Origin: Rhizosphaericola mali
GTDB taxonomy: Bacteria; Bacteroidota; Bacteroidia; Chitinophagales; Chitinophagaceae
Length of the DNA: 64,000 nt
NCBI RefSeq assembly: GCF_004337365.2
Contig: NZ_CP044016.1
Coordinates: forward strand, 1,116,001-1,180,000
Reading direction: 5' to 3'
In this document: piece by piece, positions 10,156-19,256 of the stretch
How positions within the stretch are numbered: the first letter of the stretch is position 1
Layout of the letters: every line of letters starts with the position of its first letter
The notes under the pieces: generated by a model
The model's database searches: none
Told to the model about the DNA's origin: nothing
What the model saw: the letters and a program-made list of their open reading frames with translations, nothing else
Program-made: the position numbers and the translations under genes

Positions 10156-11295
10156 TCATTCGTGGGTAAGGCATATATCTGTACCGCGCTTATGTCGGCA
10201 GATATAAGCGTTTGCCCCCCTTTCGTTTTTAGCCCCGTCCAGTTTTATGCCCATATAGCCCATATCTGCACAGATACGTTTTCTTACCTCGGCAGAATTT
10301 TCCCCGATTCCACCCGTGAATATTAATATGTCCATTCCGTTCAATACGGCGGCCAATGCCCCCAGCCATTTTTTGACCGAATAGCAATACATGTCCACAG
10401 CCTCACCGGCCTGTAAATCTTCGTATTTTTCCTGTGCCAATAGTTTTTCCATGTCAAATGAAGTCCCCGAAATGCCCAATAGACCGGATTGGTGGTTGAT
10501 GACATGATTTAGTTCCTCCACAGACAAGTGGTTATGCTGCATGATATGCCACACGACACCCGGGTCAAGATCCCTTGAACGTGTGCCCATCATGCATCCG
10601 CCCGCCGGCGTAAATCCCATTGTAGTGTCAATGCTTTTTCCTTCTTTGACTGCCACCAGGCTGGATCCACTGCCGAGATGGGCAAAGATCATCTTGTTGG
10701 CCTGGACATGGGTATCCGTAATGAGTGCCTGGATTTTTTGCAAAATATAGGTGAATGAAATACCATGAAACCCGTAGCGGATGATACCTGCTTCTGCATA
10801 ATGCCGCGGTATAGGGAAAAGCCGGGCGATTCGTGGCATCGAGGCGTGGAAAGAGGTGTCAAAACAGGCAACTTGTTTCAGCCCGGGGCATCGGGTTGCA
10901 ATTGTTCTAATCAATATTAATTCGCCCACAATGTGATCCGGATCGTACCAACTGTAACTTTCCAATTCACTGATCAATGCGTCCGTGATTATTTCCGGCT
11001 GCATATGTTGCATCCCGTGTACGATCCTGTGGCCCACTGCATGTATCTGCGCTATTGATAGGGCGGACTCTAACCAGTCGATTATATTATTGGCGGCGTC
11101 CTTTAGTTCATGCGAATTCAGTGGCTTTTCGGTCGTGGTGCCCAGTGCGTCTTTAATTTTTAACCGCATGTCCTCCCCGCCAATGCCTGATACCATACCG
11201 GTATAGACGATTTTTAAGGACAAGGTATAGACGGCAAATTTGATGCTGGATGATCCATTATTGATTATTAGTACACAATCCCGATCTTCAGACAT
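10156..11295 (-). CDS. ackA: Acetate kinase with frameshifted C-terminus
   Basis: It interconverts acetyl-phosphate + ADP and acetate + ATP, completing the phosphoketolase shunt. Motifs seen are NNGSSSIKFAVY, GHRIVHG, DTSFHASMP, YGFHGISF, TMGFTPAGGCMMGTRSRDLDPG and FTGGIGENS. The last 16 residues are out of frame. After a run of six G (plus-strand C at 10215-10220) the natural ending [20 protein letters not shown] then EFIIAQ is encoded in another frame, with a stop at 10110, only 20 bp before the xfp start. One base was probably gained in the G-run, or it is a read error. The catalytic core is intact; activity is uncertain. Confidence 0.9.
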   Translation of the reverse strand: MSEDRDCVLIINNGSSSIKFAVYTLSLKIVYTGMVSGIGGEDMRLKIKDALGTTTEKPLNSHELKDAANNIIDWLESALSIAQIHAVGHRIVHGMQHMQPEIITDALISELESYSWYDPDHIVGELILIRTIATRCPGLKQVACFDTSFHASMPRIARLFPIPRHYAEAGIIRYGFHGISFTYILQKIQALITDTHVQANKMIFAHLGSGSSLVAVKEGKSIDTTMGFTPAGGCMMGTRSRDLDPGVVWHIMQHNHLSVEELNHVINHQSGLLGISGTSFDMEKLLAQEKYEDLQAGEAVDMYCYSVKKWLGALAAVLNGMDILIFTGGIGENSAEVRKRICADMGYMGIKLDGAKNERGANAYICRHKRGTDICLTHE

Positions 11296-11388
11296 GTAGA
11301 TGTTGCTTGTTTATTTAGAAGAAAAGAATTTTCACAAGTATGTAAGTTACGTCTTTTTAGGTTTCCTACCCTTTTAGGAAAAATCAGA

Positions 11389-11727
11389 TTACTCATAACC
11401 GCTTTTTATGATGGTGGATATCATTTTGAACCTTCCGTTGGGTTTTATGAGGTTCAACGCATGTGCCGGAATGACGATTGATTGGCCTGTCAATAAAACG
11501 TTAGACTCCCCACTGATGACAATATCGGCCTGCCCTTCGATGATCTGCACAAAAGTATCAAATGGGGATGTCTTTTCCGTCAGGCCTTCACCACTGTCAA
11601 AAGACATGACACTGATGTTGCCCGTTGTCTTTTTCAGTATAGTTTTAATGACGACCGAATTGGGTATATACTCGATGATCTCGACGGTTATAAACAATCT
11701 TGATTTTTCTATTTCTACGTTATCCAT
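11389..11727 (-). CDS. Small cupin-domain protein
   Basis: This is a 112-residue single-domain cupin. The central part (FDTFVQIIEGQADIVISGESNVLLTGQSIVIPAHALNLIKPNG) shows the beta-barrel pattern G(x)5-7PxG and the second cupin motif. The usual metal-binding histidines of motif 1 are replaced, so metal binding is doubtful. Ligand and role are unknown. It sits upstream of ackA-xfp on the same strand with a gap of about 90 bp and may share their expression. Confidence 0.7.
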   Translation of the reverse strand: MDNVEIEKSRLFITVEIIEYIPNSVVIKTILKKTTGNISVMSFDSGEGLTEKTSPFDTFVQIIEGQADIVISGESNVLLTGQSIVIPAHALNLIKPNGRFKMISTIIKSGYE

Positions 11728-11976
11728 AATATTTCAATAATTAAATAGCTTCTTTTTCATAATGGTACAGCTAAAGCCCTGCGGATCTTTTAATGAACAA
11801 GAACCATGCTTTTTCTTTTGGAGAGATAAAACCCACCATCCCCCACAGCATCCAATATTTCTTAAGAAAATACCTATGTACGTCCCATAGATTAAAACCG
11901 ATTTTTTGGGTATAAACGGTAACCCATTTTCCTTGCCTGCGCATATTTTATCCGGGTTTGTATATAATTGATTATC

Positions 11977-12180
11977 CTAGTCGGACATCTGTAATATTTT
12001 CTTTTGTTTATGTAACACTTTTTTTGTTCCGTTAATGTTGGAAAATGCACGGATGCCCCCATAAGTTACTATACCGATTGCAATTACCTGGATAATAGCT
12101 TCAGAGCCATACAGGATAAAAAAACAAACGGACCAGCAAACGACCAACACAACAGTGGAAATGCATATAATTTTATTCAT
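11977..12180 (-). CDS. Small membrane protein of unknown function
   Basis: The predicted product is 67 residues with two hydrophobic stretches (residues 3-23 and 28-45) followed by a basic tail (KKVLHKQKKILQMSD). I do not recognise a family. The start ATG is clear, and a terminator hairpin separates it from the gene upstream, which supports a separate transcript. It could be a short real gene or a remnant. Confidence 0.4.
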   Translation of the reverse strand: MNKIICISTVVLVVCWSVCFFILYGSEAIIQVIAIGIVTYGGIRAFSNINGTKKVLHKQKKILQMSD

Positions 12181-12206
12181 GACAATGTTTTTAATGGGAA
12201 AAATAA

Positions 12207-12233
12207 GGGCATCATGCTGAAAGCATGGTGCCC
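12207..12233 (-). terminator. Terminator on the minus strand
   Basis: Stem GGGCATCATGC / GCATGGTGCCC (one G-T wobble) with a 5-nt loop is followed on the minus strand by TTATTTTT. It would end the transcript of the 51-residue gene at 12273-12428. Confidence 0.65.
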
Positions 12234-12272
12234 GGGCATTTTGATAGATTGCTATATATAGAATTAGGAAAA

Positions 12273-12428
12273 CTATTTTATCTCTTTGGGTAGTGGTATA
12301 TGCACTCTTGATATAGTTTGTCTGCGTTTTTTGATTGCGGGCGGCACCGCAGACCTCTTTTGCTGTTCCGTCAAGGTTTTAACATCCTCTGGAATAGCCA
12401 TTTTTATGGCAATTTTATTATCTTTCAT
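12273..12428 (-). CDS. Small basic protein, 51 residues
   Basis: An ATG-started frame reads MKDNKIAIKMAIPEDVKTLT then EQQKRSAVPPAIKKRRQTIS, and ends at 12273. It is hydrophilic and basic in the C-terminal half with no membrane segment. No family is recognised. It lies about 100 bp downstream of the HMA/AraC regulator on the same strand and is followed by a terminator hairpin, which argues that the frame is real. Confidence 0.45.
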   Translation of the reverse strand: MKDNKIAIKMAIPEDVKTLTEQQKRSAVPPAIKKRRQTISRVHIPLPKEIK

Positions 12429-12524
12429 GATAGTGATTTAATTTGTAACTTAATTGTTACAAGTGTAAAGGTGCTTCCTTTAAAAGTAATAATATTACAC
12501 AAAGCTTATATTAAGTTACATGAT

Positions 12525-13082
12525 TCACACATCTTCAAGATTGATACGCTTGGCCCTTAGTTTTTTAAAGTAGGATGGCGTGAGTCCTGTCTCTTTTTTG
12601 AACTGGTTGGACAAATGTGCCACACTGCTGTAATTCAGTTTGTAGGCAATTTCGGTAAGGTTAAGTTCATCATACAAAAGTAGTTCCTTTACCCGTTCTA
12701 TTTTATGTATAATAATGAAATGCTCAATGGTCATACCGGTTGTTTCTGAAAAGAAATTGGCCAGGTAAGTATAGTCATAATGCAGCTTAGAGCTTATATA
12801 CTCAGAGTTTTTCAATGTCAGCGCCTCTTCGCGGTAATGCACCATTTCTACTATAATATTCTTTATCTTGGATAGTAATATGGCTTTTTTGTCATCCATC
12901 AATACCAATCCAGATTTCAACAGAGCTTCCCTGAGGTGTTCAAATTGTGTCGTATCGATTTCCCCTATTACATCAGCTTCCCCTAATTCAATGGCACCAT
13001 AGTGTAGGCCAAGCTTGTCCAGCTCAGCCTTTACTACCATTTTGCAACGGGTGCACACCATATATTTGATATATATTTTCAA
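12525..13082 (-). CDS. AraC-family regulator with N-terminal HMA-like CxxC domain
   Basis: This is a 185-residue protein. Residues 1-65 (IKYMVCTRCKMVVKAELDKLG...) resemble a heavy-metal-associated ferredoxin-like domain with the metal motif C-x-x-C. Residues about 85-180 form an AraC DNA-binding domain: YTYLANFFSETTGMTIEHFI and LNLTEIAYKLNYSSVAHLSNQFKKETGLTPSYF. The family suggests a metal- or redox-sensing activator, but ligand and targets are not shown. It faces the antiporter gene and the ackA/xfp group on the same strand. Confidence 0.85.
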   Translation of the reverse strand: MKIYIKYMVCTRCKMVVKAELDKLGLHYGAIELGEADVIGEIDTTQFEHLREALLKSGLVLMDDKKAILLSKIKNIIVEMVHYREEALTLKNSEYISSKLHYDYTYLANFFSETTGMTIEHFIIIHKIERVKELLLYDELNLTEIAYKLNYSSVAHLSNQFKKETGLTPSYFKKLRAKRINLEDV

Positions 13083-13244
13083 TTTAGGAAAAATCGCATG
13101 TTTTCAAAAACACAACAGTTCGAATTTACACCTATATATTGAACCTTTACCCATCTTTCTTTTATCATCATATGGATGGCATTACTATGTCTGGAATAAT
13201 AGGAATAGATATACTATGCTTCAACTTGCATCAAGTTATAAATA

Positions 13245-13295
13245 ATGTCCAAAGAAAAAAGTGCACAAAAGAGTGGTAAAAATGCAGACGCTTAG
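13245..13295 (+). pseudogene. Truncated copy of a small basic protein
   Basis: The 16-codon frame MSKEKSAQKSGKNADA starts like the 37-residue basic protein at 20713 (MSKEKKSQKSTKKT). It stops early, with no lysine/alanine tail. It looks like a decayed paralogue and may mark an old recombination scar between the AraC and antiporter genes. Confidence 0.4.
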
Positions 13296-13412
13296 TTGTG
13301 AGAAATCTCTGGAATACCCTCGTAAACGAATTCATTTCAAATTATATTCCATGAATAAAGGATATTTGTTCTACCAATACTGATTTACGTAGTAATCTTT
13401 ACCTATGTTTTT

Positions 13413-15056
13413 TTATTTGCTATACGGGTTTTGCCGGTCAAACAACATTTCATCTAAATCAATATTGCTTTCGACCTTTCGAATCACATCACTGTCAAAT
13501 ATATTGTTCTTATGGAGGTTTAAAAGTAATTCCCGTTGGAACCCAATGATCTCAATATGGGCTTTCTGTATGGCGGGAAGGGGCACCAGGGATTCTGTGC
13601 GGTGAATGTCCCCTTCTCTCACGTATTGATTGATTTCTTCCTCGATATGCAAAGCCAGCATTTGGTATTCCTTTTCCAGGATATTCTTAAAGATAACCTG
13701 TGAGTCTGAAGTATATTCGTTGCCAATAAAAGCCACCGTCTCTTGGGCTATATGTAATTGTAGGCGGAGCATTTCCAATTCCATTTTACGGATTGGTTTT
13801 ATGCCCAACATATCCAACAATGGCATAAGTGACATTCCCTGTACGACCAGTGTGGTGAATATCACCACAAAACACAGGAAAATAATCATCGCCCTCTGGG
13901 GAAACAAGTGTCCAGTGGCAAGTGTCAAGGGAATTGCCAATGCTGCAGACAGGGATATGATACCCCGGGTGCCCGTCCAGGAGATGACAAATACACTTTT
14001 CCATGTTTGACCATCCTCATGCGGTTTAGAAGTCAATTTCATAGTCTTTCTCCATTTTATAAATGGGAACAATCGATATGCATACGCTCCGGCAAATACC
14101 CATAATATCCTGGACAGAATGGTCACCATACTGATGATAAGGCCATAAATAGACAATTGTAACCAAGTATAACTGGACAACTGGCTTAAAATATCTGGCA
14201 GCTGCATTCCAATGAGGATAAAAACAAACCCGTTCAACAAAAACATCATTGTTTTCCATACCGCCTGCACACTGGACCTGGTTTGATAGGCAAAGATTTC
14301 ATGGGCATGCCAGGATAGAAAGATACCCGTACTCACAACGGACAAAATACCCGACACGTTTAGCTGCTCCGCAGAAAGATAGGACAGAAAGGGTGTCAGC
14401 AAGGTGAGACTGGTTTCTGTCGTTACTTTGTTTTTGACCTTTTTATGGAAAAGATATAGGATATATCCAATAAGAATGCCGACAACGATACCTCCGGCAG
14501 CCATCAGCAGAAACTGCATCCCGGCTTTCCAGAAAATAAAATTTCCGGTGGCCACAGCTATAAGGGCGTATTTGTAGGCGATAAGGGCAGAGGCGTCGTT
14601 GACCATGCTTTCTCCTTCCAATATGGTAATGATACGCTTGTCCAGCCCTAACCCCTTAATGATTCCCGTAGCCGCTACCGCATCCGGCGGAGAAACTATC
14701 GCACCCAATAAAAAGGCCAATGGCCAACTGAACCCTGGAATAAAACAGTGGGCTATCAAAGCTACAAATGACATAGTGCAAAAAACAAGGCTGACAGCCA
14801 ATGCGGTAATGGGTCGGATGTCTGCCTTGAAGTCGCTCCACGATGTCCTAACAGCGGTGTCATAAAGCAACGGTGGCAAAAAAATAACGAATACAACTTC
14901 CGGATCCAATTTCAATGTGGGGAATAAGGGAACAAAACCAATGAAAAGACCTGCCAATACAAAGAAAATGGGTGCCGGCATCCTAACTTTTTTGATAAGG
15001 AAGGATGAACACACTAAGACAGAGAATAAAAAGATAACGATACCGAAATTTTGCAT
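13413..15056 (-). CDS. Na+/H+ antiporter, CPA1/NhaP type
   Basis: This is a 547-residue cation:proton antiporter of the inner membrane. About 12 hydrophobic segments span residues 1-400, followed by a cytoplasmic tail of about 140 residues. Family motifs are FLPPLLYDTA, the ion-site region GAIVSPPDAVAATGI and GESMVNDASALIAYK, and WTGTRGIISLSAALAIPL. It exports Na+ (or K+) against protons and would help pH control beside an acid-producing phosphoketolase pathway. That functional link is my inference. It appears to be transcribed alone. Confidence 0.93.
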   Translation of the reverse strand: MQNFGIVIFLFSVLVCSSFLIKKVRMPAPIFFVLAGLFIGFVPLFPTLKLDPEVVFVIFLPPLLYDTAVRTSWSDFKADIRPITALAVSLVFCTMSFVALIAHCFIPGFSWPLAFLLGAIVSPPDAVAATGIIKGLGLDKRIITILEGESMVNDASALIAYKYALIAVATGNFIFWKAGMQFLLMAAGGIVVGILIGYILYLFHKKVKNKVTTETSLTLLTPFLSYLSAEQLNVSGILSVVSTGIFLSWHAHEIFAYQTRSSVQAVWKTMMFLLNGFVFILIGMQLPDILSQLSSYTWLQLSIYGLIISMVTILSRILWVFAGAYAYRLFPFIKWRKTMKLTSKPHEDGQTWKSVFVISWTGTRGIISLSAALAIPLTLATGHLFPQRAMIIFLCFVVIFTTLVVQGMSLMPLLDMLGIKPIRKMELEMLRLQLHIAQETVAFIGNEYTSDSQVIFKNILEKEYQMLALHIEEEINQYVREGDIHRTESLVPLPAIQKAHIEIIGFQRELLLNLHKNNIFDSDVIRKVESNIDLDEMLFDRQNPYSK

Positions 15057-15770
15057 TTATAGTTTAATGATTTTAAATGAGATAGGAAATTTTTTTGACA
15101 AAATGCATCATTTCCCGCTGTATAGATAGAGCAAACGCTTCTTGTAAAACCCTAGCCTATAGGATGCAAATGGCAGATGATAACTGCTATCCGAGATACA
15201 CCATATTTATCCTAAACATTCATTTCCTCCGAACTCATATTAGAAATTTGTTATCTCGTATTATTTAACCAATAGTATAAATAAATAAGGTATCCTTTTC
15301 CATATGACGGTCTCCGTAGTTTTAAAGGGTTGTTTATGGACGAAAAGTCAAATAATGCATGGCCGAATATGCCACACTCTAAAGATAGGTATATTTAAGG
15401 AATGTTGTTGGAATAAAACAAAGTGAACAAGGCCCTTATAGAAAATGGATTATTATAACACGTTTCCTGTTAGGTTCGTGGATGTTTAATAAATAATAGT
15501 TCAGTTCTCCTGAAAATACATTACCTTCAAGGAATTAAGGTTCCATCTATACCGACTCATTGCTGCCTAGATTGACTTTATGGTAAGAACTGCAAATCTG
15601 TTGCCAGTAAAACGGAAGGGCTAAGTTTACCATAAACACCGAATAGTCCCGCTATTATTATTATAGACCTTTACCATTGAGTATTATTAAGAAAATGTGG
15701 CGCAGATTGCGTCTCAGTATTATCTCATCATAAAAATAGTAAATCATGTTTGCAAGGAGCAAAAAAACAA
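15057..15770. other. Non-coding stretch between divergent genes
   Basis: About 710 bp separate the antiporter and the GH130-type gene, which are divergently transcribed. No credible gene is visible; all three frames are interrupted on both strands. It must hold both promoters, but I see no convincing -33/-7 pair. The only clear element is AGGAG at 15754-15758, 12 bp before the GH130 start. Confidence 0.5.
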
Positions 15771-16805
15771 ATGATAAAAGTAACAAAGCATGGCATCCTG
15801 TTAAAGAAGATAATTCTTGATTTTGAGTCCAAGGGTGTATTGAATCCTGCCGTAATAGAGGATGGCAACATTGTACATTTATTCTATCGTGCAGTCGACA
15901 ACGACCATGTTTCCCGTATAGGGCATTCCCTTTTGAGTGGCCCGTTAACAGTTACGAGCCGTAATGAAAGACCGGTATTGGTTCCTGAATTTGATTATGA
16001 ATCCCGTGGCATGGAAGATCCCCGCATTTCGATGGTCGACGGGAAGTATTACCTTAACACTGCTTTTGACGGGGTAAATGCCATGGGCGCCCTGGCAACC
16101 TCAACGGACCTGAGCCATTTTGACAAAAAAGGGGTAATCGTTCCCCAGATAGGATTTAGGGAATTTTGCAGGCTAACGGACTTTAGTGACCGTCTTTCCT
16201 GTAAATATTCAAGATGGAACAGGCACGGGGAACGTTCAGCGCAAAATAACAAAGACGCTCTTTTGTGGGGTAAGAACCTCGTATTCTTTCCCAGAAAAAT
16301 CAATGGGAAACTATATTTCCTACACCGCATCAAACCGGAAATCCAGATAGCATCCGTTTCTGAATTGTCCCAACTGAACAACAGTTACTGGACAGATTAT
16401 TTCTCTGATTTCAGTAAGCATATAGTCCTATCCCCCCGTTTTGCACATGAATCCAGCTATGTGGGAGCCGGATGCCCGCCCATAGAAACGGAACAAGGCT
16501 GGATTCTGATATATCATGGAGTGGAGGAAAGGAATGGCAGCTATATCTATTCTGCCTGCGTGGCCATGCTGGATCTTAAAAAACCTGAAATTGAAATGGC
16601 CCGCCTGCCCTATCCGCTTTTCAGTCCGGATGTTTCCTGGGAACAACACGGAGAAATCAACAATGTCTGTTTTCCTACGGGTTGCTTACTATCTGAAGAT
16701 ACATTATATATCTATTATGGGGCTGCGGATGAACAGATTGCCTGTGCTTCTGTAACGCTGTCCCTATTAATTTCGGAATTAAACCAATATAAAAATGAAA
16801 AATGA
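15771..16805 (+). CDS. GH130-family glycoside phosphorylase/hydrolase-like protein
   Basis: This is a 344-residue five-bladed beta-propeller protein of the GH130 (mannoside phosphorylase) superfamily. Typical segments are GVLNPAVIEDGNIVHLFYRA, YESRGMEDPRIS, DLSHFDKKGVI, the HESSYVGAGCPPIETEQGW region and ILIYHGVEE, repeated near each blade. GH130 enzymes act on beta-mannosides using phosphate or water; substrate here is not deducible. ATG 15771 is preceded by AGGAG, which favours it over an upstream TTG. The stop overlaps the next start by 11 nt, so the two are translationally coupled. Confidence 0.85.
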   Translation: MIKVTKHGILLKKIILDFESKGVLNPAVIEDGNIVHLFYRAVDNDHVSRIGHSLLSGPLTVTSRNERPVLVPEFDYESRGMEDPRISMVDGKYYLNTAFDGVNAMGALATSTDLSHFDKKGVIVPQIGFREFCRLTDFSDRLSCKYSRWNRHGERSAQNNKDALLWGKNLVFFPRKINGKLYFLHRIKPEIQIASVSELSQLNNSYWTDYFSDFSKHIVLSPRFAHESSYVGAGCPPIETEQGWILIYHGVEERNGSYIYSACVAMLDLKKPEIEMARLPYPLFSPDVSWEQHGEINNVCFPTGCLLSEDTLYIYYGAADEQIACASVTLSLLISELNQYKNEK

Positions 16806-19080
16806 AAATCACAACACAGAAAATTTTGGCCAAGAAATTCTTTGCATCTCCACTTTTCCACCAAGGGAGTGCGGCATTGCCACTTATTCGCAAGATTTGA
16901 TAACCGCCCTGAACAGGCAGTTCAGCCGGTCATTTACCGTAAAGGTATGTGCACTTGAATCCATGGATGAACAGCACCAATATTCTGACAAAGTTCCATA
17001 TACACTGAATGTGGATGTTCCCGGAAGATTTGATGAATTGGCAGGAGAAATAAAAGAGAACGAAGCAATCCGTATGGTACTCATCCAGCATGAATTTGGC
17101 CTGTTCGCAGGAAAGGAACCGGAGCTTCTGGATTTCATGGCAACGCTTATAGTTCCCGTAGTAGTTGTCTTCCACACTATATTGCCAGCTCCGGTGGATA
17201 GTGTTCTGGAAAATGTATATGCGATCTCCCTGCTGGCACAGTCCGTTATCGTCATGACAAAGGCCTCTAAAAAGATTCTGGTGGAGGACTATGTCATATC
17301 GCCGGAAAAAATTACGGTGATCCCGCATGGTACGCATCTAATCCAGCATACAGACAAGGATTTTCTAAAGAAACAATATGGTCTTGCCGGCAAAACCGTA
17401 CTATCTACCTTTGGGCTTTTAAGCCCGGGGAAAAGTATTGAAACAACGCTCGATGCTCTTCCCGGTATAGTAAAGCAAAATCCTGACATTGTTTTTCTCG
17501 TAATTGGAAAAACGCACCCGACTATCGTAAAACAGTATGGTGAGAAATACCGCGATATGCTGGAAACAAAGGTGACAGAAATGGGGCTTACATCCTATGT
17601 AAAGTTTGTAAATACGTTTCTACAGCTACACGAATTGCTGGAATACCTGCAGCTTACCGATATTTACCTTTTTACGTCCAAGGATCCGAATCAGGCCGTC
17701 AGCGGTACTTTTTCCTATGCCGTCAGTTGTGGCTGCCCGGTCATTTCCACTCCCATACCGCAGGCCAAAGAAGTCTTGTGGAACAATCCCGAACTCCTTT
17801 TTGATTTTGGAAATTCCAGACAACTAAGCAAAGCGGTTAATTTTTTATTGAAAAATGAAGCGCTGCGTGCGAAGATAAGTTCGGAAGCCTTGCACCAGAC
17901 GGCGTCCACCGCCTGGGAAAATTCGGCCCTAGCCCACGCTTTTCTGTTCTGGCATCTAATGGGTAAGGAAAAAGAAACTTTATCCTTTAATTATCCGGCC
18001 GTTAAACTGGATTATTTAGAGAAAATGACCACCGATTTTGGCTTCATCCAGTTTTCCATGTTGAGCCATCCTGATATTAATTCCGGCTATACGCTGGATG
18101 ACAATGCGCGCGCCATGATAGCGGTATGCCAGCATTATGAGCAAAGCAGGAAAGCTGAAGATATATCACTCATTAGGATATATATGAATTTTATCCATTT
18201 TTGCCAACGGGAAGACGGGTCTTTTTTAAATTATGTGGACGAGAAACAGCGATTTACACCTCAAAATGAGGGCTTAAATCTGGAAGATGCGAATGGAAGA
18301 GCCGTCTGGGCGCTGGGCTATTTATTGTCCCTTGGAAATATATTGCCCCAGGAAATCATCTTTCTGGCAAATTCGGTGATGAGGTCGGCATTGTCAAGTG
18401 TGGAAGACTATCATTCTCCCCGATCATTGGCCTTTATCCTCAAGGGTATATACTATAAACAATTCCTTTTTCCCGAAGTGCAGGATGTGGTTTTGTCAAA
18501 AAAACTGTCCGACTGGCTAGTGTTCCTTTTCGAAAAAGAAAAAAAAGCAGACTGGCCCTGGTTTGAGCCTTATCTTACCTATGCCAACGCGGTTATTCCC
18601 GAAGCATTGTTAGATGTATGGGAAATAACAGGCATACCGGCCTATAGGAAAATAGCAACAATGTCCTTTGATTTTTTACTTTCAAAGACTTTCGCAGACG
18701 GTTCCATCAAGGTAATATCCAACAAGACTTGGTTGCACAGGGACAAAGTGGCATTGCCGCTTACTGCGGGAGGAGAACAGCCTATCGATATTGCGTACAC
18801 GATCATGGCATTGGACCGCTTTTACGCTGTTTCTCGCCGGCAGGAATACAAAGATAAAATGGGCATAGCGTTCAGTTGGTTCCTGGGGAATAATTTCCTG
18901 TACAATATTATATACAATCCCTGTACCGGCGGATGTTATGACGGCCTTGAGGAAGACTGTGTCAACCTGAACCAAGGAGCGGAATCAACCGTGTGTTACC
19001 TTATCTCACGACAGACGATGGATGCCAAGTGGCAAACTATATCGCATGTATACCAGGAAGATGTTTCCGGGATAATGTAG
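16795..19080 (+). CDS. Two-domain glycosyltransferase (GT4-like) with C-terminal helical sugar-binding domain
   Basis: The product is 761 residues. The N-terminal half (about 10-400) is a GT-B retaining transferase: FPPRECGIATYSQDLI near the start, VIPHGTHL, LSTFGLLSPGKSIET and TDIYLFTSKDPNQAVSGTFSYAVSCG then CPVIST, the nucleotide-sugar region. The C-terminal half (about 410-750) has YTLDDNARAMIAV and EDANGRAVWALGYLLS, resembling an alpha/alpha barrel seen in mannan-related enzymes. It overlaps the GH130 gene, suggesting a paired glycan or compatible-solute pathway; the product is unknown. Confidence 0.8.
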   Translation: MKNENHNTENFGQEILCISTFPPRECGIATYSQDLITALNRQFSRSFTVKVCALESMDEQHQYSDKVPYTLNVDVPGRFDELAGEIKENEAIRMVLIQHEFGLFAGKEPELLDFMATLIVPVVVVFHTILPAPVDSVLENVYAISLLAQSVIVMTKASKKILVEDYVISPEKITVIPHGTHLIQHTDKDFLKKQYGLAGKTVLSTFGLLSPGKSIETTLDALPGIVKQNPDIVFLVIGKTHPTIVKQYGEKYRDMLETKVTEMGLTSYVKFVNTFLQLHELLEYLQLTDIYLFTSKDPNQAVSGTFSYAVSCGCPVISTPIPQAKEVLWNNPELLFDFGNSRQLSKAVNFLLKNEALRAKISSEALHQTASTAWENSALAHAFLFWHLMGKEKETLSFNYPAVKLDYLEKMTTDFGFIQFSMLSHPDINSGYTLDDNARAMIAVCQHYEQSRKAEDISLIRIYMNFIHFCQREDGSFLNYVDEKQRFTPQNEGLNLEDANGRAVWALGYLLSLGNILPQEIIFLANSVMRSALSSVEDYHSPRSLAFILKGIYYKQFLFPEVQDVVLSKKLSDWLVFLFEKEKKADWPWFEPYLTYANAVIPEALLDVWEITGIPAYRKIATMSFDFLLSKTFADGSIKVISNKTWLHRDKVALPLTAGGEQPIDIAYTIMALDRFYAVSRRQEYKDKMGIAFSWFLGNNFLYNIIYNPCTGGCYDGLEEDCVNLNQGAESTVCYLISRQTMDAKWQTISHVYQEDVSGIM

Positions 19081-19256
19081 TTAACAATCCCTTGCGCTAT
19101 CAGACTAATGTTATATGTTTAGGCTGTATTCCAAATGAACTCCGTACATTCATTCGATTTGGCAGGGGACGAAAACAAAATCGAAAGAGTTTACCGGCTC
19201 TGACGATTTTGCCGGTTGGCATTGGTGCGGCTAATTCCGTAACCGATTGTCACCTT

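Noticed and set aside
12318-12560. Plus-strand frame of 80 codons
   Set aside because: It lies antisense to a better-supported 51-residue minus-strand gene with a terminator, and its composition looks non-coding.
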